Assembly: GCA_026874595.1 (NCBI GenBank)
Contig: CM049317.1
Coordinates: forward strand, 70,083,618-70,147,617
Direction of reading: 5' to 3'
Length of the DNA: 64,000 bases
Origin: Sipunculus nudus
Lineage: Eukaryota > Annelida > Sipuncula > Golfingiida > Sipunculidae
Shown: one piece after another, positions 22,740 through 33,494 of the stretch
How the letters are laid out: each line of letters begins with the position of its first letter
How positions within the stretch are numbered: the first letter of the stretch is position 1
Position numbers and translations under genes: made by a program
Notes under the pieces: generated by a model
What the model saw: only the letters and a program-made list of their open reading frames with translations
The model's database searches: none
What the model was told of the DNA's origin: nothing

Positions 22740-23415
22740 TCAGGGTTTCTGTCCGTTTCTGTATGTTCGTCCGTGACACTCTTCCTTGAATTGTCTCAAG
22801 AACCGTTCAAGTTTTTGCCATGAAAATTTTATTAAAGATTGAAACCCACGAGAATCCCGTCGAAATTTCAGTATCCCATCCAGGCAGAGCTCCTCGAATT
22901 CCTTTCCTTCGCATTATTTCAAGAACATTCAAGCAATTTCCGTGAAAATTTTATTGACACCTAATGAGAGGATGTGAGCTATGAAAAAAACATTATTTCC
23001 ACAAGGCAGGAATCCCTGAATTTTCGTGCATGACCCCTGGGATCATTGAAGCAATTACCTTGAAAACAAAGACAGAAGATGAAAATCCATGCGTTTTCAA
23101 ATACTAGACCCGGCCGAAATTAAATAAGACTGTCAGGCAGAAATCTCTAAATTCCTTTCGCACCAATTATCTCCAGAACATTTTAAGCAAGTGCAGTAAA
23201 CTTTACTGAAGAACGACAACCATCAGGTTTGTGTTTTTTTTTAATTTACGACCGACCGGACACTGATCATAATAATAGGGCTGCAGGCAGCGATCTTTCG
23301 CGTGCATCAAGAGCCATTCAAGTAATCGTCGTGAATATTTTAAGGAAGACTGAAACAGATGAGAGGATGTGCGTTATCGAATTTCAGACTCATCAGAAAT
23401 CTAATATGGAAACAT
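22740..23415 (+). repeat. Degenerate satellite, about five units of ~110-150 bp
   Basis: Recurring phrases are 'ttcaag.a.cattcaag.aatt..cgtgaaaattttatt' and 'gatgagagga.gtg..ttat'. They occur at about 22795, 22920, 23045, 23170 and 23310. Units have drifted strongly. It lies just downstream of FkbM gene 1; no coding content. Confidence 0.65.
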
Positions 23416-23689
23416 ATTTTGGGGTATAAACTGAAAATGTTATACCTATGTGCCAAAGCATTCTTATAGTCATAACCCGTTGTGCATATAGGCATGTTTG
23501 TTATAGAAAGGTTTCTCTACTCCTCTGACGCGGGCGCCTAAAGTTTTAGGTAATTTAACCATTTGAAAATAAAATCCTATCAAAATCCATACTATTTCTG
23601 CTAAAATATACAAAAAATGGGATCTCAAATCATATAAAGTATCTTTTATGTACGCAGATATTCTTTTTTTTTTATTCGTGGCAAAAATG

Positions 23690-24585
23690 TCCTTATTTTT
23701 ACGGAAAAATAATGTTAAATATAAATTGTAAAGTTTACTTCATGTTATTTTCATCACTATGTGAGGATTCTTTTGGTTGGTATAAATAAAAACTCCAAAA
23801 TAATATTATACAATTTTTTAAAATAAAAAATGCTGCACCGATTTGTAAGAATATTTCACAAATTTCCTTCATGTTAGTTTTAACAATATGTTTTGTGTTC
23901 AGATAACCGCCTCTATTTGTAATGCCGTATTAACCAATGCTTTTAAACATCAGTTTCTGTGTAGGACTGTGTTTTATATCCTTGTGTCACCATATGCCTG
24001 CTATCTACCGCACCTGATGGTAATGGTGTTGTCCCCCTCCCTAAAAGACCCGCTCGTTTGTGAGTGACCGTCGGACACGGCCGTCATATAATGCCTGAGC
24101 AGGGCTCACCCTGGGCGGAAGCAGGCCATAGAAAATCTCGGTTAAGATTTGAACTGGCGATCTCCCGGATTTGAATCCTGTTTCCTACTCCTAGACCACA
24201 TATGTCCTTCAAGGACTTGCGATATGGGCTGTTAATTCATAAAGTTTTTTTTTTAGTTTTAATAGCCACTGTCCGTAATTAGACGAGATTTGACGGTTAG
24301 GTATCACTTTGAACAGACATGGTATCTAACAACCGAAGATTTTCTTTAATGAAACTCTGCGAAAACGTTCCTATAACCATTTTTTAGGTTAAGGAAAAAA
24401 ACTATGTACCTGTTTTATACTTTTGGAAATAAGTTCACTGCGCACAATCGGAATCACATTTACGACTCTGCTGGATTTGAAATCTACGGCCAACAATGCA
24501 CCCGGGTTTTTACATATATACACACGTAGCGTAGGTATAAATGTAGTTAAGATGGTAATGTTGCCCGCTCGAATAGGTTAGATAA
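23690..24585 (-). repeat. Dispersed repeat with tRNA-derived head (SINE-containing), copy 1
   Basis: Colinear with 36890-37945. Shared phrases include 'accgcctctatttgtaatgc'/'accgcctgtatttttaatgc', 'atctaccg', 'gtgaccgt.gg.cacgg', 'tcctagaccaca' and 'gctgttaattcata'. On the minus strand, about 24110-24210 looks tRNA-derived: A-box-like TGTGGTCTAGGAGTAGG (24188-24204 complement), and B-box-like candidates AGTTCAAATCTT and AGGATTCAAATCC. I cannot define the ends of the mobile unit. Confidence 0.65.
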
Positions 24586-24675
24586 CTACGGAAGCGTATT
24601 GCTGCCACCTGGTAAAAGACATACTATCTCGTACGTACGACATATTATCTCGTACGTACGACATAATAAATCTTA
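24580..24675 (+). repeat. Short repeat with CGTACGTACG motif (inverted partner at 28505-28605)
   Basis: 'ctacggaagcgtat' then 'tgccacctggtaaaag' occurs here and, reverse-complemented, at 28577-28610. Here it is followed by two 22-bp units ending in cgtacgtacg, itself a 10-bp palindrome. The partner has a related 'gtcgtacgtatg'. Confidence 0.7.
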
Positions 24676-24708
24676 CGGATCTAATTTACAGACTTCACAA
24701 CAGGCCAA

Positions 24709-24711
<3 letters not shown>

Positions 24712-24760
<49 letters not shown>
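24712..24760. repeat. (TA)n microsatellite at a transposon end
   Basis: About 24 TA units that stop exactly at the CAGTGAAAACTGG terminus of the next element. Confidence 0.95.
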
Positions 24761-24763
<3 letters not shown>

Positions 24764-26170
24764 TGAAAACTGGTCTAACGGACAACTCACTAATATAATA
24801 ATAATAATAATAATTTATTCACTTAATACCGCGCCCCTTTCCAACACTGAGTGTTGCTCAGGGGCGCCTTACAAAATTAAAGTACTAAAAAAAGTATGAG
24901 AATTGACTAAGATAAGTAAAAGTCTGTAAGTAGTGAAACTGACTAGAGAAATTGTCTAATTATATGCAAAGCTAAAAAGATGTGTCTTTAGTTTCTTCTT
25001 GAAAGTGTCATATGAGTCACACATTTTTAGGACCATAGGCAACTGATTCCATAACTTTGGTACAGCGACTGCAAATGCGCGATCTCCATAGGATCTAGTT
25101 CTGGAGGCTGGTTGCTGCAGGAGTAGTTGGCTGTTTGATCGGAGACTTCTTGATGGCACATATGGGGACACAAGCTCGGACAAATATGCAGGGGCTAGAC
25201 CATTCACACATTGATAAGTTAGACACAAAGCCTTGAAATTGACCCGATGCTTAACAGGAAGCCAGTGAAGATCTCTCAGAATTTCTGTGATGCTGTCACG
25301 CATACGCTTCCTGGTGACTATCCGAGCTGCACAGTTCTGAACGCGCTGCAGTTTAGCGATCTGCGCAGCTGGTACATTCAGAAGCAGTGAGTTGCAGCTA
25401 TCAAGCCTTGTAGAAATAAAGGCATGTATCAGTCGTTCTGTGGCGTCACATGTAAGCATGTGTCTTACTGCCACAATGTTATGTAGATGGAAATAGCATG
25501 TTTTGCAGATGTGTCGAACATGCTCTTCCATTGTTGCAGCCTGGTCCCACATTGATCCCAAGTTCCTGATGCTGGGGCTAGCAAAGACAGTATCGGGCCC
25601 GACACGAAGGGCTGGAATGTCAACTCTTGTCCTGAGATGGGGTGATGTTAGCACCATGAGTTCTTATTGTTGCCGTTTAGGTTGAGCTTATTCACAACCA
25701 TCCATGCATTAAGATCAGCAATGCACCGCTGCACAGCAGCCATTAAGTCGTCAATGGTGGGTGAGGTATGGAGATTAAAGGTCATAGCTAGCTGATCATC
25801 ATCTGCATATAGATGAATGAGGAGCCCATGTAGAGCGACAATGTCACAGATAGGAGCAGTGTACATGGAAAACAGAATGGGGCCAAGCACTGACCCCTGG
25901 GGGACGCCGTGACACACATCCAGGGCAGTCGAGGTCTCACCATTGAAAATTACAGTCCCTACTAACCCGGACAACTGGCTATAACGGACAAGATAGTTAA
26001 GTCCCTTCAAAATTCCCTATAAGTTATGTATAAGCGGAACCTCTATAAGGCGGAAACCTCACTACTTCGGGCAACGGACAGTAGATTTCTACTCAGACCG
26101 ACATTCTAAGAGTAAATGAACCTGAATACGGACACGATACGCCATCTCCGGCGGACACTGGTCACCCGCC
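24761..26170 (+). mobile_element. Pogo/Tigger-like element split by a LINE
   Basis: Left piece 24761-24791 begins CAGTGAAAACTGGTCTAACG; the right piece from about 25966 has 'cggacaactggctataacgg', 'ataagcggaacctctataag' and 'caacggacag'. These 'ctataacggaca' words are characteristic of Tigger-like termini. An L2-like LINE occupies the middle. The right terminus was not located, and the gypsy LTR starting at 26781 may interrupt it. No transposase seen. Confidence 0.55.
24793..25966 (-). pseudogene. L2/CR1-like LINE, 5'-truncated, with intact 3' end
   Basis: Read on the minus strand: RT block 4-5 HGVPQGSVLGPILFSMY near 25860-25910, an active site reading LYADDDQ near 25795-25815 (normally Y/FADD, so present), LNAWMVVNKLNLN near 25685-25715, then after a frame break an RT thumb and C-terminal region with ISTRLDSCNSLLL, LQRVQNCAARIVT, LHWLPVKHRVNFK and GDRAFAVAVPKLWN, ending near 24956. 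After the stop, a 3' UTR stem-loop (24831-24871) and a (TAA)n-type tail (24793-24815) follow, the usual L2-clade 3' end. The 5' two thirds, including endonuclease, are missing, as expected for incomplete reverse transcription. Confidence 0.88.
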
Positions 26171-26780
26171 CCGGAAAACATCAAAGGTCACCGGTACTGT
26201 TGTTGTTCCCGAGACTGGAACAAAAAGGATTATGCAATCCCCAGTTGTTACCTTAATGCGTGTACGTGCTCATGTCACGGTGTGATGTGCTCATGAGATA
26301 ACCACAGCAAGGCTGATGCGGTAAACATCATGTCACTTTATTTCACGGTTGATCATTCACACGTTGTGAAGCTGCATATCATTTGCTCGACCGTGGGGTC
26401 ATTAAATTGATTAAATGACTGCCGATTAGCCATACGTCACTACGCAATATCTAACTGTAAACTTAGCCATTTTAACAGCAGGCTGTTTGATATTAATTAA
26501 TAAGTTTTGCTCAATATATGTCAAACTGATCTGCTCAGTATCAAACGTGCTATCTCCGTAGTTGTTTGTACCGTGCCGCCGTGCACAAGCTCCTCGGGGT
26601 TCGTTAAATCTCGGGTGCCTTCAACATTAAAGCAAATCAAACCATACAACCATCATCAAAGAAGGTTTATTTAAGGCTAATGCTACATTCACTTATAAAA
26701 ACGAATATTCCCAGGTTCGTAGCCATTACAATCTTCGCATCAATCAACGCTGTCATTATCTCTGATATTATAGCATTTCG
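26170..26780. other. Unassigned stretch between transposon pieces
   Basis: GC-richer than average at 26150-26290, otherwise nothing recognised. It may include the remainder of the split pogo-like element. Confidence 0.3.
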
Positions 26781-27022
26781 TGTTGTGCTGATGGCGACAT
26801 CTACCGGCAGGGTAGTGGTAGGACTGTATTCATCGAAACTGGTAGAGCAGGGTTAACAGCGGCTTAAATGTTACATTTTCTTTTGTTTATTGTTATAGCT
26901 AGTGCACATGCGCGTAGTTAATGTCCCAAGTTTTCGTGGACATGTTAGTCAGTTGGTACAAATAAAACATCTCTAAACCGTTGCTGGAGTTCGTTATCTG
27001 TGGGAACAAGAACACCACTACA
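26781..27022 (+). mobile_element. 5' LTR of a Ty3/gypsy element
   Basis: Begins TGTTGTGCTGATGG, ends ...CACCACTACA, that is TG...CA as LTRs do, and lies 4 bp before a textbook primer-binding site. An AATAAA at about 26960 could serve as the polyadenylation signal. About 242 bp long. The 3' LTR was not found, so the left boundary is inferred from the TG and is less certain than the right. Confidence 0.7.
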
Positions 27023-27026
27023 TAAA

Positions 27027-27040
27027 TGGCGCCCAACGTC
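27027..27040 (+). promoter_or_regulatory. Primer-binding site complementary to tRNA-Lys 3' end
   Basis: TGGCGCCCAACGT directly after the LTR. TGGCGCCC plus AACGT matches the complement of the 3' end of animal tRNA-Lys. This is where minus-strand DNA synthesis of the element would be primed. Confidence 0.8.
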
Positions 27041-27639
27041 ACCGGCTGCCGACTCACTTGGAGCTGCCATGAAATTCCGAGGTAACATCTGTTCGGCTCT
27101 GGCTTTTCCCGGCATGCTTTCTCGCTCTTTTAGTTAGTTGGCCTTTTTGGTCTTCTGGGGTGTTTTTCTAGGTTGTCCTTTTTTATCATGTTGCCCTCCT
27201 TTAGATTTTTACATTTTTGGATGGTTTGTTGGTGCTTTCAGTGTATTTTTGGCCTGGAGTGTCCTCTTGGATTCATGTCCGCCCTCTTGTTTGCCTCTGT
27301 CGCTAGGGGAGGGGTTTAGCGGATATTTTGACGTCTCTTCAAGGGCTATTCACGGGGCAGTAATGAAGTAAAACAGTAAAATTTGCATTCATTTTATTCT
27401 GTCCTAGAATGTCAACCAGGGGTTATGCTCCGTATTATTAGTGGGATTGCTGGCGTGTCATTATTTTTTGGGAGACCCATTCGGGGCCTTGGCGGCATCC
27501 AGCAGCTATAGCTCATGTGGGTCTGGTGAACTGTCGTCTTGGCGGCATACCGCAACTAAGAGATAGTGAGCCATTTATCCTTAGAAATAAAAGAAGGTAA
27601 TTCCGTACTAATAATAGTTGATTTCTTTTAAATGTCATC
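27040..27639 (+). other. Gypsy element leader
   Basis: Untranslated region between the primer-binding site and gag. A short ORF (27138-27371) is rich in hydrophobic residues and has no recognisable motif; I do not call it a gene. Confidence 0.45.
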
Positions 27640-28475
27640 ATGGCTTCAAGAGATGAAAAGAAAGCTATTTTGCGTAGATATACTAAAGGTTATATTGTTC
27701 AATTCTGTGAACATAATCGTTTAGAATTGTCTGACTTGAATACTCAGGAAGAGCGTATAGATGCTTTAGATTAGATTCCTGACATGAAAGAGCCTGGAGT
27801 ATCTCTTGAGGGTATGTCAGATATTTCTCTCCTGTCTGTCCTTAGTGAGATGGAAAAGCATAGGAAACAGGATAATGATAGATTTATTAATCTTCTTGAG
27901 AAGATGATGGTTAAACAATCACGTAGTCCATCCCATGTTAAGATTAAAGAAATGACTAAACTGACAGATAGATGATATCCACTAATGGATCAAAACTTTT
28001 GAGAATTTGGTTGATAGATATCAAATTCCTAAAAGTGAATGGAGTCATTATTTAGAACCATATCTTACTGGAAATGCTCAGCAGGCCTATCATACACTAT
28101 CCCAGAAAGAACAAAGGGATTATGATAAGGTGATCCATACTATCTTGCACATATATCAATTAACTCCTAGTGCTTATCGCCTTAAATTTAGGAATGAGGC
28201 AAGAAATCTGATGAAACCTTTCTTTCGTATGTTTCAAGGTTGGAAGAATAGTTCTTTGGATGGGTACAACCTAGTGATAGATTAATGGAAGATGAGGAAG
28301 TCAAAGCTATATTTGATAAACTGGTTATGGACCAAATATTACATTCTGTAGCTGATGATAATTTGAAATTTAAGTTGGTGGAAAAGGAAGGGTTAACAGT
28401 CAGAGAATTAGCTGGCATTGCAGATGATCATGTTCTGCAGACAAAATTGCTGAGAGAGGAAAAGACATTCAAAAT
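27640..28475 (+). pseudogene. Ty3/gypsy gag (SCAN-like capsid region), broken
   Basis: Starts at ATG 27640 (MASRDEKKAILRRYTKGY). After an in-frame stop at about 27772 it continues with a charged, helical stretch (ISLLSVLSEMEKHRKQDNDR) and, after another stop near 27973, with capsid-type sequence: WSHYLEPYLTGNAQQAYHTL near 28032-28092, YDKVIHTILHIYQLTPSAYR near 28118-28180, and VEKEGLTVRELAGIADDHV near 28380-28436. This resembles the SCAN-like gag of animal gypsy elements, the structural protein of the particle. At least three stops disable it. Element sequence ends near 28480; pol and the 3' LTR are missing. Confidence 0.82.
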
Positions 28476-28504
28476 GATATTAAAAAAATATTTATTTAGA
28501 TATA

Positions 28505-28605
28505 TTTATACGTTTAATCACTCCTACAAGATAGTATGTCGTACGTATGAGACAAAAATTATTCCTTTTTCTTTTACCAGGTGGCAGTTATACGCTTCCG
28601 TAGAT
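28505..28605 (-). repeat. Inverted partner of 24580-24675
   Basis: Contains 'gtcgtacgtatgaga', 'cttttaccaggtggca' and 'cgcttccgtag', the reverse complement of the short repeat at 24580. It follows directly on the truncated gag. Confidence 0.65.
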
Positions 28606-28619
28606 AAGTAAGGCTTCAG

Positions 28620-30210
28620 GGTCAATTACATAAACATGGGTGTTTTTGTGGTAAGGACCTCATGGTATCAGCAATGTTTTGAAGCATGTGCATGTATATT
28701 TTATAAACAAAAGATGTTTCCTTGAAATGTATAATAAAACTTACTGTTGAGACAAGTAGAACTGGCCGTCCCACAGTGATAAGGGGAAGAGCTTCGTTTT
28801 AAATATAAACGATCTCTGGTAAGAAAGGAGGTAATTCAGTCTGTAAAATATTTTCCGAGTATTGTCACCTGGTGGAAGTATTAATTAGTATAAGTGGGTC
28901 TTGCGGCAACCTCCGTGCAGAGTTAAAAATTGTGCAATGTCAGAATTGTGCGTAATAAATAAACCCTGTTGGCAAAGACGGACTAAGCATGTTTGACCTG
29001 ACATTTGTCCCAGTCACCGCCTTACTTGCATGGTCAGTAAATGTGAAAAACATGTTACTCCCGATCCCTTGGCATTCATGTCTCATGTCAGCATGCAAAA
29101 ATGGTAAACCCTCTGGCAGGTTATACTGTGCATACTGTTGGAAAGGGCACAACATGGGTCGCTGCACTTTCACCGTGCATTAACATCTTCGATAATTCTG
29201 GAAACTTGTATGACGTAAACTGTCCAAGGAAGCACGTGCATAAATTTCTGTTTATATTTACAATACCGCGTCATGGATATTACACCTTAAAATAACCCCC
29301 CTGATTTATTAATATATGAAAGAGGTGTTAAATGGGGTATAACCCCCACCCCCCACCCCCCGGCTTTTTCTTTCTTCATTTTTGTCCGTCACTCAAGAGT
29401 GACAGACGAGTCAGCTCCTCTTGGTGAAGGGTTAACCAGCTGGTTCCCTTGTGTTGCTTGTCCTGCAGACGTGGTCAGCGGAAACCTGAGTGAGAGAATA
29501 CAATGTTTTTGTCTGGACCAGTTTTATGGGCTGGGCTAGGGACCGAGGCGTGGTAGCTACGTGATGACCACGATTTCTCGGAGCTGCCGCGTCAGTCCAG
29601 CCTAGACCTTGCTATTGGCCAAACGCCGACTCACTGGTCTTCTTTGTAATCATTTCCAGGTTGGCACCTCATGTTTATTGTCCTTCATATTTTTACCCTG
29701 AAATGCAGAAATAATAATTAAAAATAATATATTTTTATAGGAAACTAGAACAGGTCAGTTTCGTCCCAATATATTTATTGCCCATGTATTTCCTATATTT
29801 TGCCCATTTATATTACTGTCTGGTATAAATCTACACGTCTGCCCTGTCCTTTCCTTGAAATGCCCTCCATTTATACCAGTATAACAGTAAACTTGTTCGA
29901 CTGTCTAGTATAAGTATTTATCTACCAGTCTGTTCTGTATTTTCTTGAAATGCCCGCAATTCTTACCAGTAGGACGGTAAACCATGCACGTTTCCGTAAC
30001 CCCCCACCCCCACCCCCGAGCTGCTGCAGGAATATCTTTAGTGTCTGTTTCCGTAGTTATGCCGCCAGGGGTTATCCGGCCATTTTTAGCAATTACTTTC
30101 ACGATGACAGGACCTCTAGCCACATTAAAGATGATTCAAATCTTTTGATGATTTCAAAAGGCATCTGTGGCGAGTACATTTGGGCTAAGTGCATCTGTTA
30201 AACCAGTGCT
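28620..30210. other. Unassigned stretch with a small tandem duplication
   Basis: About 29813-29988 has two ~88-bp units sharing 'actgtct.gtataa', 'cttgaaatgccc' and 'taccagta..acggtaaac'. C-rich runs occur at 29345-29362 and 29999-30018. 'acgccgactcactggtc' at 29623 recurs at 32242 and in similar form at 27047, in the gypsy leader, so gypsy leader scraps may be present. No genes recognised. Confidence 0.4.
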
Positions 30211-30524
30211 GCCATCTGGCCCTTAAGAATGAAACCAATGGACAAACCACTCGTTCATCCGCGCTCTTCGCAGACAGGAATAACAGGATGTAATTGAATA
30301 AACCCGAAAGGTCAATTAAAAATCATTCCAAAACATTAATAATTATTAAGTATTGATAGCAGTATAACCCTGCTATTCTCCTTAGTTCAATCCAGAGCAG
30401 TAACATTTAACCAGGCGCAGAAGGCAAATACGGATGGTTTATGAACGATGCTGCCGCTGCTGCCATCTGACCGCCTGCGGTTAAACTAGTCAGCCTAACC
30501 ATTCTGGCTTCCCCAGTACAGCTT

Positions 30525-30893
30525 AGTCTCTCCAACAGACGCCAGGTGCCGCTACCGCTCTGTACCAGTACGTCTGTTATGGGACGCCATTTTTTAAGGA
30601 ACGGAAGTGTTGTTTGGCATGCGCAAGGAATCCCCCTATTATCACATCCTCGCAATAGACAAGCAAAAGTGGATTATTTTTGCCACACAACCGAACAATA
30701 TTGTTTAGTTGTCTTTATTGGGGTCTGCCGGGTCTGTGCAAGGGCGACATCAATTTTGGATTTACCTCCAGATGCTAGGGGGTTTCCTTGCGCATGCCCA
30801 ACGGCACTTCCGTTTTTCAAGATTCTTGAAAAAAACAGACGTACTGGTGCAGAGTGGTAGCGGCACCTGGCGTCTGTTGGAGAGACTACAGTC
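30525..30893. repeat. Foldback element: inverted arms ~112 bp, loop ~140 bp
   Basis: Left arm about 30525-30637 (ctctccaacagacgccaggt ... catgcgcaaggaa). The right arm at 30777-30893 is its reverse complement with modest divergence. Flanking the pair, 'gctgccatctgg' occurs at 30210 and again at 30909, so the unit may be part of a larger repeat. GC-rich relative to surroundings. Confidence 0.8.
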
Positions 30894-31229
30894 CAGCTTA
30901 GACCCGTGCTGCCATCTGGCCGTTCGAAATGACACCAACTAACACTTTCATCCCCGCTGTATAGGGGCTTCCACAGTGACGTCACTGTGGCCCCACTGCC
31001 TGCTGACAGCTTGAGTGCTGGTAGGCAAGACACTGAGCTGCTGACCCAGCCGACCATGTTTGCTGTATAGTTTTACAACACTGACTGGCCCTAACTGCTC
31101 TGTCTTTATCTTGGTTATTTCATAAGTTTTATGGTTAATTTCCAATTATAAAGTACTTCGCCGACCATTAAACATGCCCAAAAGCATTGTTGCCATTCTG
31201 TCTGTCTCATCCAGAGATGATTTATTCGC

Positions 31230-31995
31230 TCTGCTAGTCTCCATCAATATATATATAAATATATTTACATGTATATTTATATAAATATATATTGTATAAC
31301 AAATATATGTATAGAATAACATGTAAATATGCAGTTTAAATACAATGAATATGTATATATTAATATATAAAATATATTTACATGTAATATAGGAGTATTA
31401 TAATTAATAATCAATATATTTCATAATATACATAATATATGTAAACTGTATATAAACAATCTTTATATATTACATATAATTTTTATTTTATAAATATAAT
31501 ATAATATATAATATATAACATATTAATATCAATTATGTAATAAATACAATTAAATAATTTAACATACAATATATAGATGTTGTTTATTTAATATATATAA
31601 TATATAATATATAATATATAACATATTTATATCAATAACATAATTTATATTCAATATATATATAATATATAATAAATATATGTATATATACATTTTGTAT
31701 ATAAATATATAACATGTATAAATATGTAATATGTACAAGTGTAAATTAAAATATTTATATAATGAATATATATACATAATTTATATATCTTTATTTAATA
31801 TACAGTTAAAATAAGTTATATATATATATATAGATATATCATATATCTATATCATATTTCATAATATATATAAACAAAATTAATTAATATATAGTTAATT
31901 ATTTATCTGATATATATATATATCATATTTCATAATATATATAAACAAAATTAATTAATATATAGTTAATTATTTATCTGATATATATATATACG
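31230..31995. repeat. Extremely A+T-rich island with perfect 71-bp tandem duplication
   Basis: About 760 bp composed almost entirely of A and T with many short ATAT palindromes. At its right end 31850-31920 is repeated exactly at 31921-31991 (tatcatatttcataatatat ...). No coding content; ORFs here are artefacts of composition. Confidence 0.9.
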
Positions 31996-31999
31996 TTCG

Positions 32000-32816
32000 A
32001 ACAGTTATCTTCTACCACGATTCGTCCGCGCACGGCCCTCTCACTGTACGGAGTACACAAATATCCAAAGAATACCTGATTATGGTTTAAGATATATTGG
32101 ATAGACCTTTGATAGAAATGTGGCGTGGTTATCAACTAATAATGAAGTGAAGATGGTTCATGTGATGTAAACTGAATATAAATGTCAAGGTGAAATTGTT
32201 GGATGAATAATAAAAGTTTACAGGAAAATTAACAATGGACATACGCCGACTCACTGGTCAACTGTGTATTATTTTCCAGAATAGATTCCATCTCTGAATC
32301 CTCTGTATTCAAGTTAGAATGCGTGAGGCGGACCTAGCCTTACCCAGAGCCATGCGAAAAAAATGGCACAGCCAACAGGATGCGAGATGGACTGAATACC
32401 TGGATTGTGTGGGCTGGCTGAATTTCCACTGATTTGCGATTTGTCCAGTGTCAATTGAAGGCGGATGTTTCTCCAGGACGGCCCATGTTTTGGGGGCTGT
32501 ATGATCGTTCGTGCACCAACTGACAGACATCTTCCCCATTTTATCTTGTGATCACCAACCACACCATCGCTCTTTCTCTGTGCTCGTCGGTCCCTTAGGA
32601 ATCTGTGGCGTGGACTGTTCCTGTTGTGACTGGGCGCTGATGTCGGCCAGGTGTCTTGTTCTAAACTGACCGTACAGTGGACTCTAGGATAGGGACCCGA
32701 TCCGTAGCCAGTGTAACAGAGTGGCGTTTCTGTGCTTGTGAAAACACTCACGGACACACCTGTAAGGACATAGCACGTTGACTGTTTCATCGTTTCCATG
32801 GGTGACATATAAATAT

Positions 32817-32863
<47 letters not shown>

Positions 32864-33490
32864 GGCAAAAACATTTGTGTTAACAAGATTTAACTACTTA
32901 GCTGCTGCAAGGTTTAATTGCTGTAAAATTTCATGATATATATGCACCAGGCATATAGATTTGTGTATTATTGAGATTTTTAACTGCAGTCAGATTGTGT
33001 GTTTAGATGTGTAACTAAAGTAAAAGTTTATTTCGTTAAGACATAATTGCTTGAATATTCTTTGCTCTAAAATCTTTAAAATTGCAATAATTAACTTTTA
33101 AACTGGTAAAGTTTGTTAACCTGCTAGGTCTCACCCGACAGTGGTCGAGACTTATTTACTTGTGAGTTACATTTAAGATTATATCAATAAGTGTGAAGAG
33201 TGAGTAGCCTTGCCTTTCCTCGGTTGTCTGCAACTGCCAGTGCGGTAAGTCTTCTCCAAGTAAGACCTTTACCATTATCTGCAGGAAATATAGACAGATA
33301 CACTTGTATGTTTCTGATTTTCACTGATTTGCGATTTATTTTTCCAACTTAGGTTCTTAGGATCAGGTTACCGTAGTGATTATTTAGTATAAGGTAACAT
33401 TCAGGCAATAATATGGTACACTCACACCTTAGTTGTGGAATCCTTACCTGAGGCTGTAAATAAGACAGAACTCGAGGCGCACTTTGGTAC
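32000..33490. other. Unassigned stretch with an open minus-strand frame
   Basis: 32309-32790 is richer in G+C and open in two overlapping minus-strand frames, but I recognise no domain. 'acgccgactcactggtc' at 32242 is shared with 29623. A (TA)n array sits at 32819-32860. The rest has no recognisable content. Confidence 0.35.
32819..32860. repeat. (TA)n microsatellite
   Basis: About 21 TA units. Confidence 0.95.
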
Positions 33491-33494
33491 CTAT

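Noticed and set aside
22740-23415. CRISPR-like array
   Set aside because: Units are degenerate and of 110-150 bp with no constant short repeat and no unique spacers; it is an old satellite.
30407-31145. Several overlapping ORFs on both strands
   Set aside because: They arise from the GC-rich foldback element; mirror-image peptides on the two arms show they are not genes.
31230-31995. Nuclear copy of a mitochondrial control region
   Set aside because: The A+T richness alone suggested it, but no mitochondrial gene or tRNA is adjacent.
32309-32886. Overlapping 76- and 190-codon minus-strand ORFs
   Set aside because: One contains a (TA)n-derived stretch; I considered a Tc1-type transposase but could not find its catalytic motifs in any frame.
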